DNA from: Bolinopsis microptera
Taxonomy: Eukaryota > Ctenophora > Tentaculata > Lobata > Bolinopsidae
NCBI RefSeq assembly: GCF_026151205.1
Contig: NC_087077.1
Location: forward strand, 15,102,983-15,166,982
Length of the DNA stretch: 64,000 nucleotides
Direction: 5' to 3'
Shown here: one piece after another, positions 11,066 to 22,505 of the stretch
Position numbering within the stretch: position 1 is the stretch's first letter
Layout of the letters: each line of letters begins with the position of its first letter
The notes under the pieces: generated by a model
Told to the model about the DNA's origin: nothing
Databases searched by the model: none
The model's input: the letters and a program-made list of their open reading frames with translations, nothing else
Program-made: the position numbers and the translations under genes

Positions 11066-14000
11066 TCGATTTTCCCCGAATTAATGGAGTATTTAACACA
11101 TTTTCAATCCTTTTCTTCACGTGGAACTGATGCATTCATTCTACTCTTGATTATATTGATTCAATTGTTTTGCTTAATTATTTTCTGTTGAATTATTCAA
11201 TTTCTTGTAAACTTCTTTGCTTGATCTAATATTTCTTTACTGTGGTAAAGCTTTTAAAACCCCTTTTAACCAAGAATGGAATTTTTTTTCTTTTCAGAAA
11301 ATTAAAATTAATGCACTAACTCCGCTTTACCGAGAGTCCTGTGGGAAAGCTGATTTCGACAAAATTTCCTGGTTATCGAAAATTCAGATAAGTTGGGATT
11401 TCGATGTACACGAAACACTTGTAGAATTGGATACCGAAGAAACTCCCGGTGAGCAGAAAATGGTCATGCAAAGAGCCCGAAAATTGGGGGTTTTATTATT
11501 TTTTGTTTGCAATTTGACGAAAAATGTGCAGAATCCTGAAATCAAAAATATTTTGGCTACCGATGAACAAAATGATGCAACATTAAATTATATAGTATGG
11601 CAGACAATACAAATTAAAGTTATGAACACAATAGTGACATCATCATTCGTATCACATACTATTATTAATGATAAAGCGATCCGAGTCATTTTACGTCAAA
11701 TTTCTGCGATTACATTATTTACAGCACTCACGAGTCACGCCCTAATGAGATATTCCTATGTGGTCCCGCTCGCTTAAACGCTAGAATGCCGTACAGTGCC
11801 GTACAGTGCCGTACAGTGCCTGTCTTGTACATACACTACCCAGTCATTATACCCAGTTCGCTTAGATTTGCTATCAATCTGCGTCAAAGCGTGACCATTA
11901 TAAACTGATCTCTTTTGTTGATTTCGACGTTTTCTCCTGAGTGAATTAATTAAGTTACTACTATTTAACTATTATAGAAGATCGAAATTGCACAAATTGT
12001 CTGGGGCTTCCAGCTTTTCCCTCTCTCCACACTCCACCCCCCCCCCCCACGCCAGGCTACCAACACTCAACAGCCCCATCAAACGAAAGACAAAGTGTAT
12101 CCTGTATAATGTCTTTGGTTGACTGCAGCAGGTGTTGCCAAAAAGACACTTGATCTCTACTATAAAGAGCTCTGTAACACTTTGACAATGTGGACTAATC
12201 AAATTATCATCACTAAATCAGGTTAATCTGTATTCTGTTCTTCAGGGAATCTGATTTATATTATTTATAGTTCTTATTTGTCAGTACTCTTTACTACTCT
12301 TTATAGGACCGGGCATGTTACCTAAGTACCGACTACCTGAGATCAGAATTGCAAATACTTACTGCAAGTGGCCACGTGAACTGACGCTAAGGACCCGGCA
12401 TGTTGCCTAAATTACCTAATTTTAAACGTTAACACGTGACACCTCTAATCCCTCCCTGGACCAACCATTGTTCCATTCTGCAAATCACAACACAAGTCAT
12501 CAGCCCCCAACCCAAACTCAAGTAGCATCCATTTCATTCCTTGGAGTGGTATCATCTATTCTTATGTTCTAACTTCTAAAGAAGGGTCGAAATATTGTTC
12601 CTATTATGATGTTAATGTTTTAAGAAGTCCAGTTCGGAGCATTAGGAGTTGACTTTAATGCCCGTTTAAATCGTGCCTCCGTAAATTGTGCCCAGAAATT
12701 TTGGGGCTATTATTTTCCGTTACATGTGAACGATCTCTAACCCAGCTTCTTTTGTTGTACATTTTTTATAAACGGTCGTTCTCAAACATTGTAATTGCTC
12801 GAAAATTGATCATATGTTCCCTGTCAAGTGTCATCAGTCTCTTAGAAGCTCAAGCTCGTTAGATATTTAAAAACTGCAATCTGGTTATTGGACATTCGAT
12901 ATGAGAACGAAACATTGCATTGAGCAGCTAATTTGGAGTACATCCAGAGATCTTACTGTAAGTGTAAACTATGGAAAGGATAATTTAGCTGAAAATGTGT
13001 GGTGAATGCCAGAGGAATGAGCATTTTCAGGACGGCATAATGAGTTGTTCTAATCGTGTGCTGATGATAACTTCTCAGTTTTTACTCGCTATTAAATGTA
13101 CCATTACGTTAATCTTTGGTATTCATCATCTCTCTGTTTCTATTGAACCAATTATTTCAACTTTTTGGGCTATTGAACTTAGGTAGTATCCAAGAAACCC
13201 GACCCAGTCCGCGGACTGCTTATGCCATGATGGTAAGCAGATCATATGAATGGTATATATTGAATGCAATTAGTAATAAGTTGCAACAAGCATTCATTTT
13301 AACGTTGTAAATTGAGCTGAATTAAATTAACGATTACAATTCGAATAGGGTATAACATAAGTCATTCGATTTCTGGGGAGCCATGCAAAGGGAGCAACGC
13401 TATGTCGGTCCATCTGGACGCGAGCAGGGAAACATGAAGGACATGGACATGTTACTCTCGGGACAGGACATGCAATTCTTAAGAAGGTTTTTCTGAAATA
13501 AGAAGTCTCTAGCATTCTCTGTGAAGGCCGTGGGTCCATTGATTTCGTCTAGTACTAGTAGACAGCTAGTAGAGTACCATGTCATGAATTGGAATAGTTG
13601 TTGTTGCACGATACTAGTCTTAACTCGTTGCTTCCAACAAATCGATTGAAGAGAATCGGTATCTGAAAAGTTTTTAATCATACTAAGATCTTGATTGCTT
13701 GTGTAAATATCTTCAAAGCATGCAGCGACAGCATTAGTAGTGAGAGCACTAGGAAACAAAACGTAGACACCTCCTTCTGATGCGTCAGTGCACGATATTC
13801 ACTTCTGCTTTGTTTCTATAGAGGTATTCTGATGACTGGACAATGGACATGGACACCATCTTCCTTTCGTGAATTTTATTATACTTTTTTAGATATAATT
13901 ATAGGATTTGAACTTGCATGGATCGTATTTTATGATGAAGTCTGACTTTAGCGAAATGAATTAATGGTTGAACTACTAACAATCGTATTAAGGTGCCATT

Positions 14001-14636
14001 TGGGCCATTTGTACTCTGAGTTGATTGCTACAGTTTATGAATAATATAATTTGCATAGATCATTAGTAATATTTGTATGCTCACTCCGTCTCGGCTCCAA
14101 TCATCTCGCGCTTGTTAATGCCGAGATGATACTATTGTACAGTCAGGCTACACCGGGGCTGCTATTAAACTATTATGATGCGACCTAGCAGCTGAGGTTC
14201 TTGAGATAATTATAGGTTCTTCAGATTATTATAAAGCTGTTATAGGCTTATCGCCTGCTAATCATTTCGTCTCAACCATCGCTAAGTAAGTCATTATAAC
14301 GTAAGAACAGTTCTAATTTGATAGTTTCATTTTTAACCTCTGATTATCCATTCGAATTTAGGCCGTGTTTAAATCGCTATAAGAATGATATAATTTTACT
14401 TGCACATACATTTTGAAAATTGACCACCAATTATTGTACTCGAACCACGATTTTTGTATCTTTGCATTATCTTTTAACCCATCAAAAGGAAACAATCAAG
14501 TTTGAGAAGGTTAGAATCTAGATTCTTTTTGTTCTTCTACTGTACCGATTTATACAAGTTAATAACCAAACTAGTTTTTTCTCTAATTTTGTTTACTGGA
14601 ATTAACCTATCTCTGTTGTCGCAGTATCGCAACAGC
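11066..14636. other. intergenic region, no convincing gene
   Basis: Holds a triple 10-bp repeat GCCGTACAGT at about 11789-11819, a poly-C tract near 12040, and two copies of a CATGTT(A/G)CCTAA-type word at about 12312 and 12397. An open frame of about 560 nt at 11217-11777 has no recognisable domain. The last few hundred bases probably carry the promoter and 5' UTR of the next GPCR; a possible 3' splice site (TTGTCGCAG) lies just before its ATG. Confidence 0.4.
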
Positions 14637-16094
14637 ATGGACTTGGAACCGGAAGCTACAACGACATTTCACATTATCCAACAGAATGAATCAGGATATG
14701 AAACAGCATTGAAACCAGATGTCAAGCCCGAGATGATGGAGCAAGAATTTATTACCATGGTCGTGGAGACACTTCCGACATCAATATTTGAAGGTTTGAC
14801 CATGAAAGTGGAACCATTACCTACGGCCTTGGCAATACAATCATCTCCCGGTACCATTCCTGAACTTATAACAATGGTTATGGAACTTATTACCGATAAA
14901 TTCGATAACGAAGGCCTCATTATTGGAGTTGCTACAGAGATGCACCGTAACGGGACAGAACTTACGAGTGTAACTTCACTCGACCATTTTATTGGAGCTG
15001 TGGCGATCTTTCTGACAATTATTGGAATCATAGGCAATGCTCTGTCTTTTGTTTACTTCTGGAAAAGACGAAGAAAAAAAATTCATGACTTTCTCTATTT
15101 ATTAATCTCGGTTGTTGACGCTTTGACTTCTGCGGCAAGTTTTCCAGTCATAGTGTCCCTGTTCAATTCAAGATCTGAAATGCTGTTTAGTAACATGGGG
15201 ATCTGCTATTCATGGCCGGTTATATTCTACCTTCTTATCAGAGTTTCAATGTTGTTGGTTATTTTCATCAGTGTGACCAGGGCTATCGCTATCGTGAAAC
15301 CACTAAAACGCATCGTAAATCTTCAGCTCAAACATATGCTTTTAGCAGTGCTCAGTTATTCTGTCCTATTGATCACGACGGACTTAACTTTCCTCTTAAC
15401 TGGAAATGGGCTGATTAAAAAAGAAATTCGGTATATAAAAGAAGTCTCCTTTTGTGAAATTTTCACCATGTCTGGGCAATTGGAAAAGAACGGGCATTTT
15501 CAATCAAAATGGTCAACTCGTCTCTACTCAGGAATTCTTCATCTTGAGCTCATTGTACCAAGTTTGCTAGTGTTCTCAAGCTTCTTAGTGAGCACGATTT
15601 CTTTGACGAGAAGAAAAGCAATGCATAGTGAAGATGAAAAGAGGTTCCGGAGAGTCTCGGTTACCATAGGGCTCTTTACCGCTATATTTCTCATCTGTTA
15701 CCTGCCATGTTTTGTACTGCAGGTCATTTACTTTATCTCCCTCTTTAATGTAAGATTAAACTTCGTTGGGAATAACGGATTTCGTCAATATGGCCATTTG
15801 CTGATCCAGTTTGCCCTCCCTCTACTTAATGTAGCTATCAATCCCTGCCTTTATTTACTTAGGATGCCACGATATCGAACTTGGATGACAGAGGTATACA
15901 CTATAGTGAGATGCCCAAACAGAAGTGGAAGTAGTGCTCCAAGAGAAACTGGAGGATTGAAAGAAGACGAGCAGCTCTGCCTTAACATAGAGTCGTCTTT
16001 CCAGGACAAATCTTTACAAAACTTATTGAGTGATTCTGCGGCAACAAAAAGGACCCATATCGCATTGATCGACCGATCGTACAAAGACCTGTAG
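14637..16094 (+). CDS. class A (rhodopsin-like) GPCR, intact
   Basis: Predicted seven-helix plasma-membrane receptor of 485 aa in one exon. The ATG at 14637 is the first in frame; the open frame extends further upstream without an ATG. The N-terminus is about 115 aa and extracellular, with sequons NES (17-19) and NGT (105-107). TM1 is about 118-142 with GN (133-134); TM2 about 152-175 with the conserved Asp (161); TM3 about 195-215 preceded by Cys190; TM4 about 232-257; ECL2 Cys273; TM5 about 298-322; TM6 about 341-367 with CYLP (354-357); TM7 about 386-407 with NPCLY (402-406). The DRY triad is replaced by TRA (214-216). The tail of about 75 aa is Ser-rich. Ligand and G protein cannot be read from the sequence. 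A poly(A) signal AATAAA lies at 16430. The frameshifted paralogue is 4.5 kb upstream, so this is a local duplication. Confidence 0.93.
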   Translation: MDLEPEATTTFHIIQQNESGYETALKPDVKPEMMEQEFITMVVETLPTSIFEGLTMKVEPLPTALAIQSSPGTIPELITMVMELITDKFDNEGLIIGVATEMHRNGTELTSVTSLDHFIGAVAIFLTIIGIIGNALSFVYFWKRRRKKIHDFLYLLISVVDALTSAASFPVIVSLFNSRSEMLFSNMGICYSWPVIFYLLIRVSMLLVIFISVTRAIAIVKPLKRIVNLQLKHMLLAVLSYSVLLITTDLTFLLTGNGLIKKEIRYIKEVSFCEIFTMSGQLEKNGHFQSKWSTRLYSGILHLELIVPSLLVFSSFLVSTISLTRRKAMHSEDEKRFRRVSVTIGLFTAIFLICYLPCFVLQVIYFISLFNVRLNFVGNNGFRQYGHLLIQFALPLLNVAINPCLYLLRMPRYRTWMTEVYTIVRCPNRSGSSAPRETGGLKEDEQLCLNIESSFQDKSLQNLLSDSAATKRTHIALIDRSYKDL

Positions 16095-17610
16095 AAATTC
16101 AAATAGCAATTACTATGCAGTAAGATATCATTTCTGTAGAGAGAATGATTTAATGCTTTACTGATATTTTAAAAGAACACCGCTGTACAATTGTTCAAAA
16201 AAAGTAAAAAACAAAACAAGATGGTTTTTCAAGAGCCTTTTTTGTGAAGCGCTCGCTCCACTTTCAGAGTTCAGACTGAGGCCTCCTCCGCTGACGTCTG
16301 TTTTAGCTACTGTAGAATACCGTCCAAAGTCCTCCAAAGTGTTGTTTCCTGGAAATGACATCGGATGCATGTACACTTTTGGCTGTATATCTGATTCATT
16401 TTCATTGCTGATTTAATTTGAATTTTCTAAATAAAATTTGCATTTGTTTGATTGCTGAAGACCATGAAATTTATATGTTAAATTAAATATTAAATGTTTT
16501 TCGTGTATCTTTATCTTATTAATCCAAACACGTATCTTCTTTCGCTGGCATTGTTCTGAAGGCTTTTTCTAAAGAAGAATCCTGATTTGGATTGACAATT
16601 AAAAGAAAATGATTCGAAAATGGCCTAAACTTTCAGATATGCATATTTGACTTGCAGCCATTACTGCATGGTGCCAATGAAAATTTGATGATTATGATAA
16701 CACATCTTTGATACATTTAAGCGAAATAACGCCTACAGTAAAAAACAATCGCTGTCAAAATCTTTGAATGCGAAATTGAAATAAAGTCAATAAGTTTTTT
16801 AAAAACTTTGAATTCGAAAATGAATAATAATCAATAATTTTTCGAAATAATCAAATCAATAATTTTTCGAAACTACCCATTTAAACTTAATTGAGAATTT
16901 GAATATGTATTGTCCACATTCTCGATTAAGTTTGCTACGAAATATCAATAGCCATACAATCATAGCTCATGCAAATAATCTTGTGGCAATCATTATAAAA
17001 TATTGAATGGTTACAACTTTATACTTTCATGATTATTATCTGATGTAGCTAGCTACTTGCATACATTATCTTTATGATTTAAATGGCTTCACAATTGAAC
17101 ACTAAAACTAACGAACCCTGCAGAATTGTAACCTTGTACATTTTCATCGGTGTGGATCATAACTGATAAGATATAATTGTATGTCACACTTTAGTTTTGG
17201 AAAAAATCAAGAACGAGATAATTTGTTAAATTATAACCGTATAATCGCTATTCCCAAAGGATAATTCTGAAAATTACATACAAAATAACCTATAATTCGG
17301 GGCTGATCCCATAACAATTCCATGATAGGTTTACCCGTTTAATAGCTGTTCATTATAGTTATACCTAAGTTGTGAAGTTGTATAATCAATTGCTATTTGC
17401 TTCAATTCTATTTCTTTTTACATTAACCAGCTTATTTTACTATTTGTAAAAAATTTTACGAGCTTGTTTTTTACTGGGCTTCCATCAGTCTCTGATCATA
17501 TGACAAATGGTTTCGGTTAGTAACCTGTATCAGTGTATTTGTGTGAGGATTAGAATCGATTCGGTTAAGATTAAAAACATGACATAACTTGTCTAATTTC
17601 TATATCTAGT
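16095..17610. other. intergenic between convergent receptor genes
   Basis: Contains the GPCR 3' UTR with AATAAA at 16430-16435, then AT-rich sequence up to the 3' end of the glutamate receptor on the other strand. A 72-codon open frame on the - strand (16158-16376) has mixed codon use but no recognisable domain. Confidence 0.5.
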
Positions 17611-20334
17611 TTATGAGAGAACTAAACTATTTCTGACGCTTCCAATGTTCATGTTCAGTCTTATTGACGATATAGTGCCCCCTATTTTAGAGGCTTGAGG
17701 AAGCAAGTATTCTCTTCTTAAGTCAAGTCTTGATTTGAGAGCTCTAGAAAAGGTAACACCTGGGTACCTCACGCAGTCTGCGATGCTTGAGTAGAGAATC
17801 TCACCTGTCACAATGATAAGAGACAAGCATATTCCAGCTCCAAGGATGTAGAACGCTCCTCCCAGCATCTTCATGTCCAGGACAACGTCGTTACCGACCT
17901 TCTGATCACAGAGAACCTTTTTGGCTGACCACTTCGACCACAAGTAATCAATCACTCCTTTCTCTCTGTACTGCAACAGATATTTATCCACTAGATTCTT
18001 ATATGGGGATCCTTTTGGTAGACCAAAGCTGTACTCAAAGGACTGAAACTCATTTCCTATGATGAACATGTCGCAGTCATCCTTGAGATGATGCCTCAGA
18101 ATAGGACCCTCGTCTATGAAGACGAATGAGCCGTTCCTCAACCTCTCCAAAGCCTCCTCCAATGATGCCAACTCAACTCCTCTCTCAGCTATCTGGGTGT
18201 AGACTTTGTCTTTGTTGGTCAGTAGGAGCGTTTCTGGGTTTCTGTTCCCTATCACACCCCACTCGTACTTGCTTTGTCCTAGGAGGCTCTGGACATCTTC
18301 TATTTGGACCCCTAAGTTGGACAAGGTCATGAAGGCTGTCAGATTTGCCGTGTACACTGACATGATGATGAGCATGAAGAACCACCATGAGAAAAGGAGG
18401 AACCTACCGGACATTGAGTAAGGGAAGAGTCTGGTGTTCTTCCCAACTAACCCTGATCCTACCATCCAAACGGAGTTGTAGAAAGACGTTTCCAGCGAGC
18501 TCTTGTCCTCCACTTTGTCGACCAGACAGCCTGTGCTGTTGGACCTCTGACGGAGTATGTTCGCTCCCTTTGTAGATCTCCATAAATCACAACTTCTACA
18601 ACTACATAGTTTCATGGCGTGCAATCTGGCTCCGTGGATACCCATTGGTGAGATCTTGCTCATTATTCCAATAAGCATTGCTACAACGAAATTGACCATT
18701 AAAAGTGATGCAAAGACTGTTTTGTCAAAAGGCGAAAGGAAGAACCACGGATTGTTAGTCCCTGATTCAGCTTTTACTATTGCTGTGATCGCTGCGTCCA
18801 TGAAGGGATATCCAAAATCAATAACTTCTTTTCTAGCCACACTGGTGGACAAAGGCAATGGCACCATGTCTATTCGAGATCCCTTCAGTTCATTTATCAG
18901 GCCACTCCATTCCTTCGTAATAGGATCGTATCCTCCCCAATGTCCATCTGGAGGTTTAACGTACTCGTATGTGAAACCAAGATCTATAGCCAGCATCTGG
19001 ACAATGTCATCACACATGCCTGTCCAACACCGATTCCCCTCACAATTATCTGATATCTCGTACATAAAGGGACCTTCAGCCAGGGCCCCCAATCTAAGGT
19101 GAACACCTTCAATGTCATTGGCAATGTGTGAGGGAACTTGGTAGGTTCCACCAAGAAATGTAAGTTTCCCGAACAGCTCAATATGCGAGGTGTTATGCCA
19201 GTGTCCAACTGTCTGGAAATTATCATCTCTGAAGTTGACTATGTCGTAAACAACCCTGGTGCTAACTCCAGTGCTTGTAAAGTTAATTTTACCTACCACC
19301 CCAGTATACTCAACTGAGAGGAGAGCATCGAGGACCTCTGGCCCTGAACTCCATCCCTCTTTAGAGAAACACTCTATACCAGACTGTTGCGGAGAACCAA
19401 TACTTCTTAAAGCCTGAGTGGAGAGGCCGAATGCATCGTACATCAGCAAGCTGTAGATCGTAAGATCGGTTACAGATGTTTCATCGCTTGATAAAAGGTA
19501 TGAGTCTTTGAACCTCCTGTAGGAATCTGTCTTAGTAACCGCCGCTCTCAAGCCAATCAAACCTTCGTAGTAGCTCGCGAAGGATCCGTTGATCATCAAA
19601 CTGGCTGGCTGAGAGACTGATGCCTCCGTGATGATCCAAACATACCCCTCTCCCATAAGTCCCATTTCATGGGCTTCTTCTAAAATGTTTCTAACATATT
19701 CCGACCCACAGTGTAGCAGAATCACCTTTGCCAAACTCGTTTTCAGCTCTTGAAGTTGGAAAGACACATTTGGACCGCCCTTATTCCTGTCGAAGAAGAG
19801 TGTGTGCTTTACAGTGTGTCCATAGTGCTTATTGATCATATTTTGAAGTTCGGCTATACCGTTCATTCCATATGAATCTGATGAAGCCATAATGGATATT
19901 TCTTTCCATTCGAACAGTTCCAGTAAATCGTAAATAGCACGACCCTGATAGTTGTCAGGAGGAGACAGCCTCAAGAGGTAGTCCCTATCACTGTTTTTCA
20001 GGTAGGGATCAGTAGCAGAAACCGATACAAGAGGGATGTTCAGTGGAGAGACCACATCAGCGTGAACAGCTGTATCCTGTGAAGTTGAGGAAGAGACAAC
20101 AACAGCTGCACCAGCTGCAATGACCTTGCAGCAAGCATCCACATTGTCTAGCAGGGTTTCACCGTACTCTTGGGTTATTATTGTGATGTTGAGCTTTTTC
20201 TCCGCGAAACGTACGATTTTCTGCCATGCTCTGTCGTAAGGATCTCCCTTCCGGTAAAGAAGACCGACCTTAACATCGGATGATGTAACCATAGTAATAA
20301 CAAGCCCTGCTAGACATGGTAGTGTTCGGAACAT
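17611..20334 (-). CDS. ionotropic glutamate receptor subunit, uninterrupted
   Basis: Ligand-gated cation channel subunit of 907 aa, full family length, coded without introns. Residues 1-19 are a signal peptide and about 20-395 an LIVBP-like amino-terminal domain. The S1 half of the ligand domain is about 410-530, with Pro494 and Arg501 matching the ligand-binding Pro and Arg. M1 is about 537-559 and the pore loop about 615-640. M3 is about 645-669 with VYTANLTAF in place of SYTANLAAF. S2 is about 670-805, with Glu742 at the ligand amino-group position and Cys754/Cys809 forming the usual disulfide. M4 is about 823-848. By alignment the Q/R/N selectivity site is Gly631, followed by Lys632, which differs from AMPA, kainate and NMDA subunits. 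The ATG at 20334 gives a good signal peptide; a possible acceptor (TATTTTCAG) about 22 nt upstream suggests a 5' UTR intron. The ligand (glutamate or glycine) is unknown. Confidence 0.95.
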   Translation of the reverse strand: MFRTLPCLAGLVITMVTSSDVKVGLLYRKGDPYDRAWQKIVRFAEKKLNITIITQEYGETLLDNVDACCKVIAAGAAVVVSSSTSQDTAVHADVVSPLNIPLVSVSATDPYLKNSDRDYLLRLSPPDNYQGRAIYDLLELFEWKEISIMASSDSYGMNGIAELQNMINKHYGHTVKHTLFFDRNKGGPNVSFQLQELKTSLAKVILLHCGSEYVRNILEEAHEMGLMGEGYVWIITEASVSQPASLMINGSFASYYEGLIGLRAAVTKTDSYRRFKDSYLLSSDETSVTDLTIYSLLMYDAFGLSTQALRSIGSPQQSGIECFSKEGWSSGPEVLDALLSVEYTGVVGKINFTSTGVSTRVVYDIVNFRDDNFQTVGHWHNTSHIELFGKLTFLGGTYQVPSHIANDIEGVHLRLGALAEGPFMYEISDNCEGNRCWTGMCDDIVQMLAIDLGFTYEYVKPPDGHWGGYDPITKEWSGLINELKGSRIDMVPLPLSTSVARKEVIDFGYPFMDAAITAIVKAESGTNNPWFFLSPFDKTVFASLLMVNFVVAMLIGIMSKISPMGIHGARLHAMKLCSCRSCDLWRSTKGANILRQRSNSTGCLVDKVEDKSSLETSFYNSVWMVGSGLVGKNTRLFPYSMSGRFLLFSWWFFMLIIMSVYTANLTAFMTLSNLGVQIEDVQSLLGQSKYEWGVIGNRNPETLLLTNKDKVYTQIAERGVELASLEEALERLRNGSFVFIDEGPILRHHLKDDCDMFIIGNEFQSFEYSFGLPKGSPYKNLVDKYLLQYREKGVIDYLWSKWSAKKVLCDQKVGNDVVLDMKMLGGAFYILGAGICLSLIIVTGEILYSSIADCVRYPGVTFSRALKSRLDLRREYLLPQASKIGGTISSIRLNMNIGSVRNSLVLS

Positions 20335-21695
20335 CACTGATGTTTAAAACCAGGTCCTGAAAATACAGGGTGAGGTTTCTTAAGCTAGTGATGAAATGAA
20401 GCTTGAATTTCGGTCGTAATAGATACTTTATCAGAGCAAGATTGAAGTTTATTTTAAAAACGAAACGGACGCGACGCAAATATTTATGAATAACGACTAG
20501 CCACTGAAATTGATGTAATTTCACGCAATCAACGCAAGCTAAAACTAAAAGGCTATGTTACTGTATTAAGACGAAAATATCGCATAAAATTAAACGTTTA
20601 CAGATAAAATTTAGCTGCGGAAATTGATGGCAGCTGCAGTGCACAAAAGTGATAGCACCTCCCATAGTCTTATCTTATAACGATTCTACATATCAAGAAT
20701 TTGAGAGCGTTAATCAAACTTTGCTGAATAACACAAAAAATAACTGGCTGTGTTGCTGTAGACCTGAAATTAGGAAGGCCGAGAGAATAATTGAGAAGTC
20801 ACGAATTTAAATTAGACATGGTGCATTCAGTCTGGCATGCAAATAATTGGCTCGATTTAATTACATTAGAAGTGATGTTAAACCATGACTCATGAGTCAA
20901 TTGCAAAATTTGAATTGTAAAATTTAAATATATTAAAAATTAACTCTCCCTTTGTTCATCACTTATAATATTTGTTCTTCAAAGTTAATTGAGAAAAAGA
21001 TCTGCGAAGTTTTTACTGGCACTCAAATTTTTAATTTTGCTATTACACCTTCTAAAAATACGCGAATACAATACTGCTATGAAATAAATAGTAAGTAAAA
21101 CATGACATAAAACATTACATATTTGTAAAATGGACAATTACGTTATACTTATTTCGAAAATTTAGAAACCGTAGAAGTTTTAACAAGAGTTTAATCCAAG
21201 CTGCTGTAATTATAGTAATTATGTAATTGTATAATTAACCTAAATGAATTGTTCGAAAGCCAAAGCTTGTACCAAATCGAAGATTAAAGATGATGTTTCT
21301 CTTTACTTAGAACCCGGATGTGTTACCTGTAGAGCTAACGATTAGTCGACAGTTTGGTCGAAACTCAAAGACTGGAATAGTTTTAAAATTCCGTAAATCG
21401 TGCAGTTTATAGTTTATACCTGATTCATGTTTGAGATGTAAATGACGACCACCATTGATAAGAACTGATACAAAGTTTTCAGAAGTGATCTTTTATAAAT
21501 TATAATTGAGTTATGGTGATTTAGAGCCAATATTAGTTTTGACTTTCGACTATTAACTTTCGACTAATTAGCACATAATTTCCGGGTACTAAGAGCTGAT
21601 TAGGAGCAGTAACGAAGTTTGAACTTAATAAATGAATCTATAAAAGAGTTTTGCAAGTCTTGGAGGATGTACTACATGCGTTGTCGAACAAGAAA
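20335..21695. other. upstream region of the glutamate receptor, no gene seen
   Basis: AT-rich sequence likely to hold the 5' UTR and promoter of the receptor on the - strand. No clear core promoter element or second gene was found. Confidence 0.4.
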
Positions 21696-21699
21696 GAAT

Positions 21700-22505
21700 A
21701 CAATTCAGTCATGTACAATTCGCTATTCAGTGAAGTACAATATTTTAATCACGTACAATTCGGTCACGTTCTATTCAGTGAAGTACAATAATTGAATCAC
21801 GTACAATTCAGTCATGTACTATTCAGTGAAGTACTATAATTTAATCACGTACAATTCAGTAACGTACTGTTCAGTGATGTACAATAATTTAATCACGTAC
21901 AATTCAGTCATGTACAATTCAGTGAAGTAAAATAATTTAATCACGTACAATTCAGTCACGTTCTATTCAGTGAAGTACAATAATTTAATCACGTACAATT
22001 CAGTAACGTACTGTTCAGTGAAGTACAATAATTGAATCACGTACAATTCAGTCACGTACTATTCAGTGAAGTACAATAATTTAATCACGTACAATTCGGT
22101 CCTGTACTATTCAGTGAAGTACAATAATTTAATCACGTACAATTCGGTCATGCACTATTCAGTGAAGTACAATAATTTAATCACGTACAATTCAGTCACG
22201 TACTATTCAGTGAAGTACAATAATTTAATCACGTACAATTCAGTCACGTACTATTCAGTGAAGTATAATAATTTAATCACGTACAATTCAGTCACGTACT
22301 ATTCAGTGAAGTACGATAATTTAATCACGTACAATTCAGTCCTGTACCATTCAGTGAAGTACTATAATTTAATCACGTACAATTCAGTAACGTACTATTC
22401 AGTGAAGTACAATAATTTAATCACGTACAATTCAGTCACGTACTATTCAATGAAGTACAATAATTTAATCACGTACAATTCAGTCACGTACTATTCAATG
22501 AAGTA
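21700..22505 (+). repeat. 48-bp minisatellite, ~17 copies
   Basis: The unit joins TTCAGTCACGTACTATTCAG to TGAAGTACAATAATTTAATC and ACGTACAA. Because 48 is a multiple of three, one frame stays open and would encode a 16-residue repeat (YNSVTYYSVKYNNLIT). There is no start context or flanking coding sequence, so it is treated as satellite DNA. Confidence 0.93.

Noticed and set aside
11217-11777. 186-codon open frame
   Set aside because: It starts at TTG with no early ATG, and has no recognisable domain or splice-site support. A chance frame is more likely, though a decayed element cannot be excluded.
13327-13759. Overlapping - strand frames of 70 and 119 codons
   Set aside because: They overlap in different frames and have no domain, promoter or splice support.
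16158-16376. - strand frame (FGRYSTVAKTDVSGG...) that might be a 3' exon of the glutamate receptor
   Set aside because: A possible acceptor (CATTTCCAG) exists, but the receptor already has a complete tail and stop at 17611. No donor that would join it was identified.
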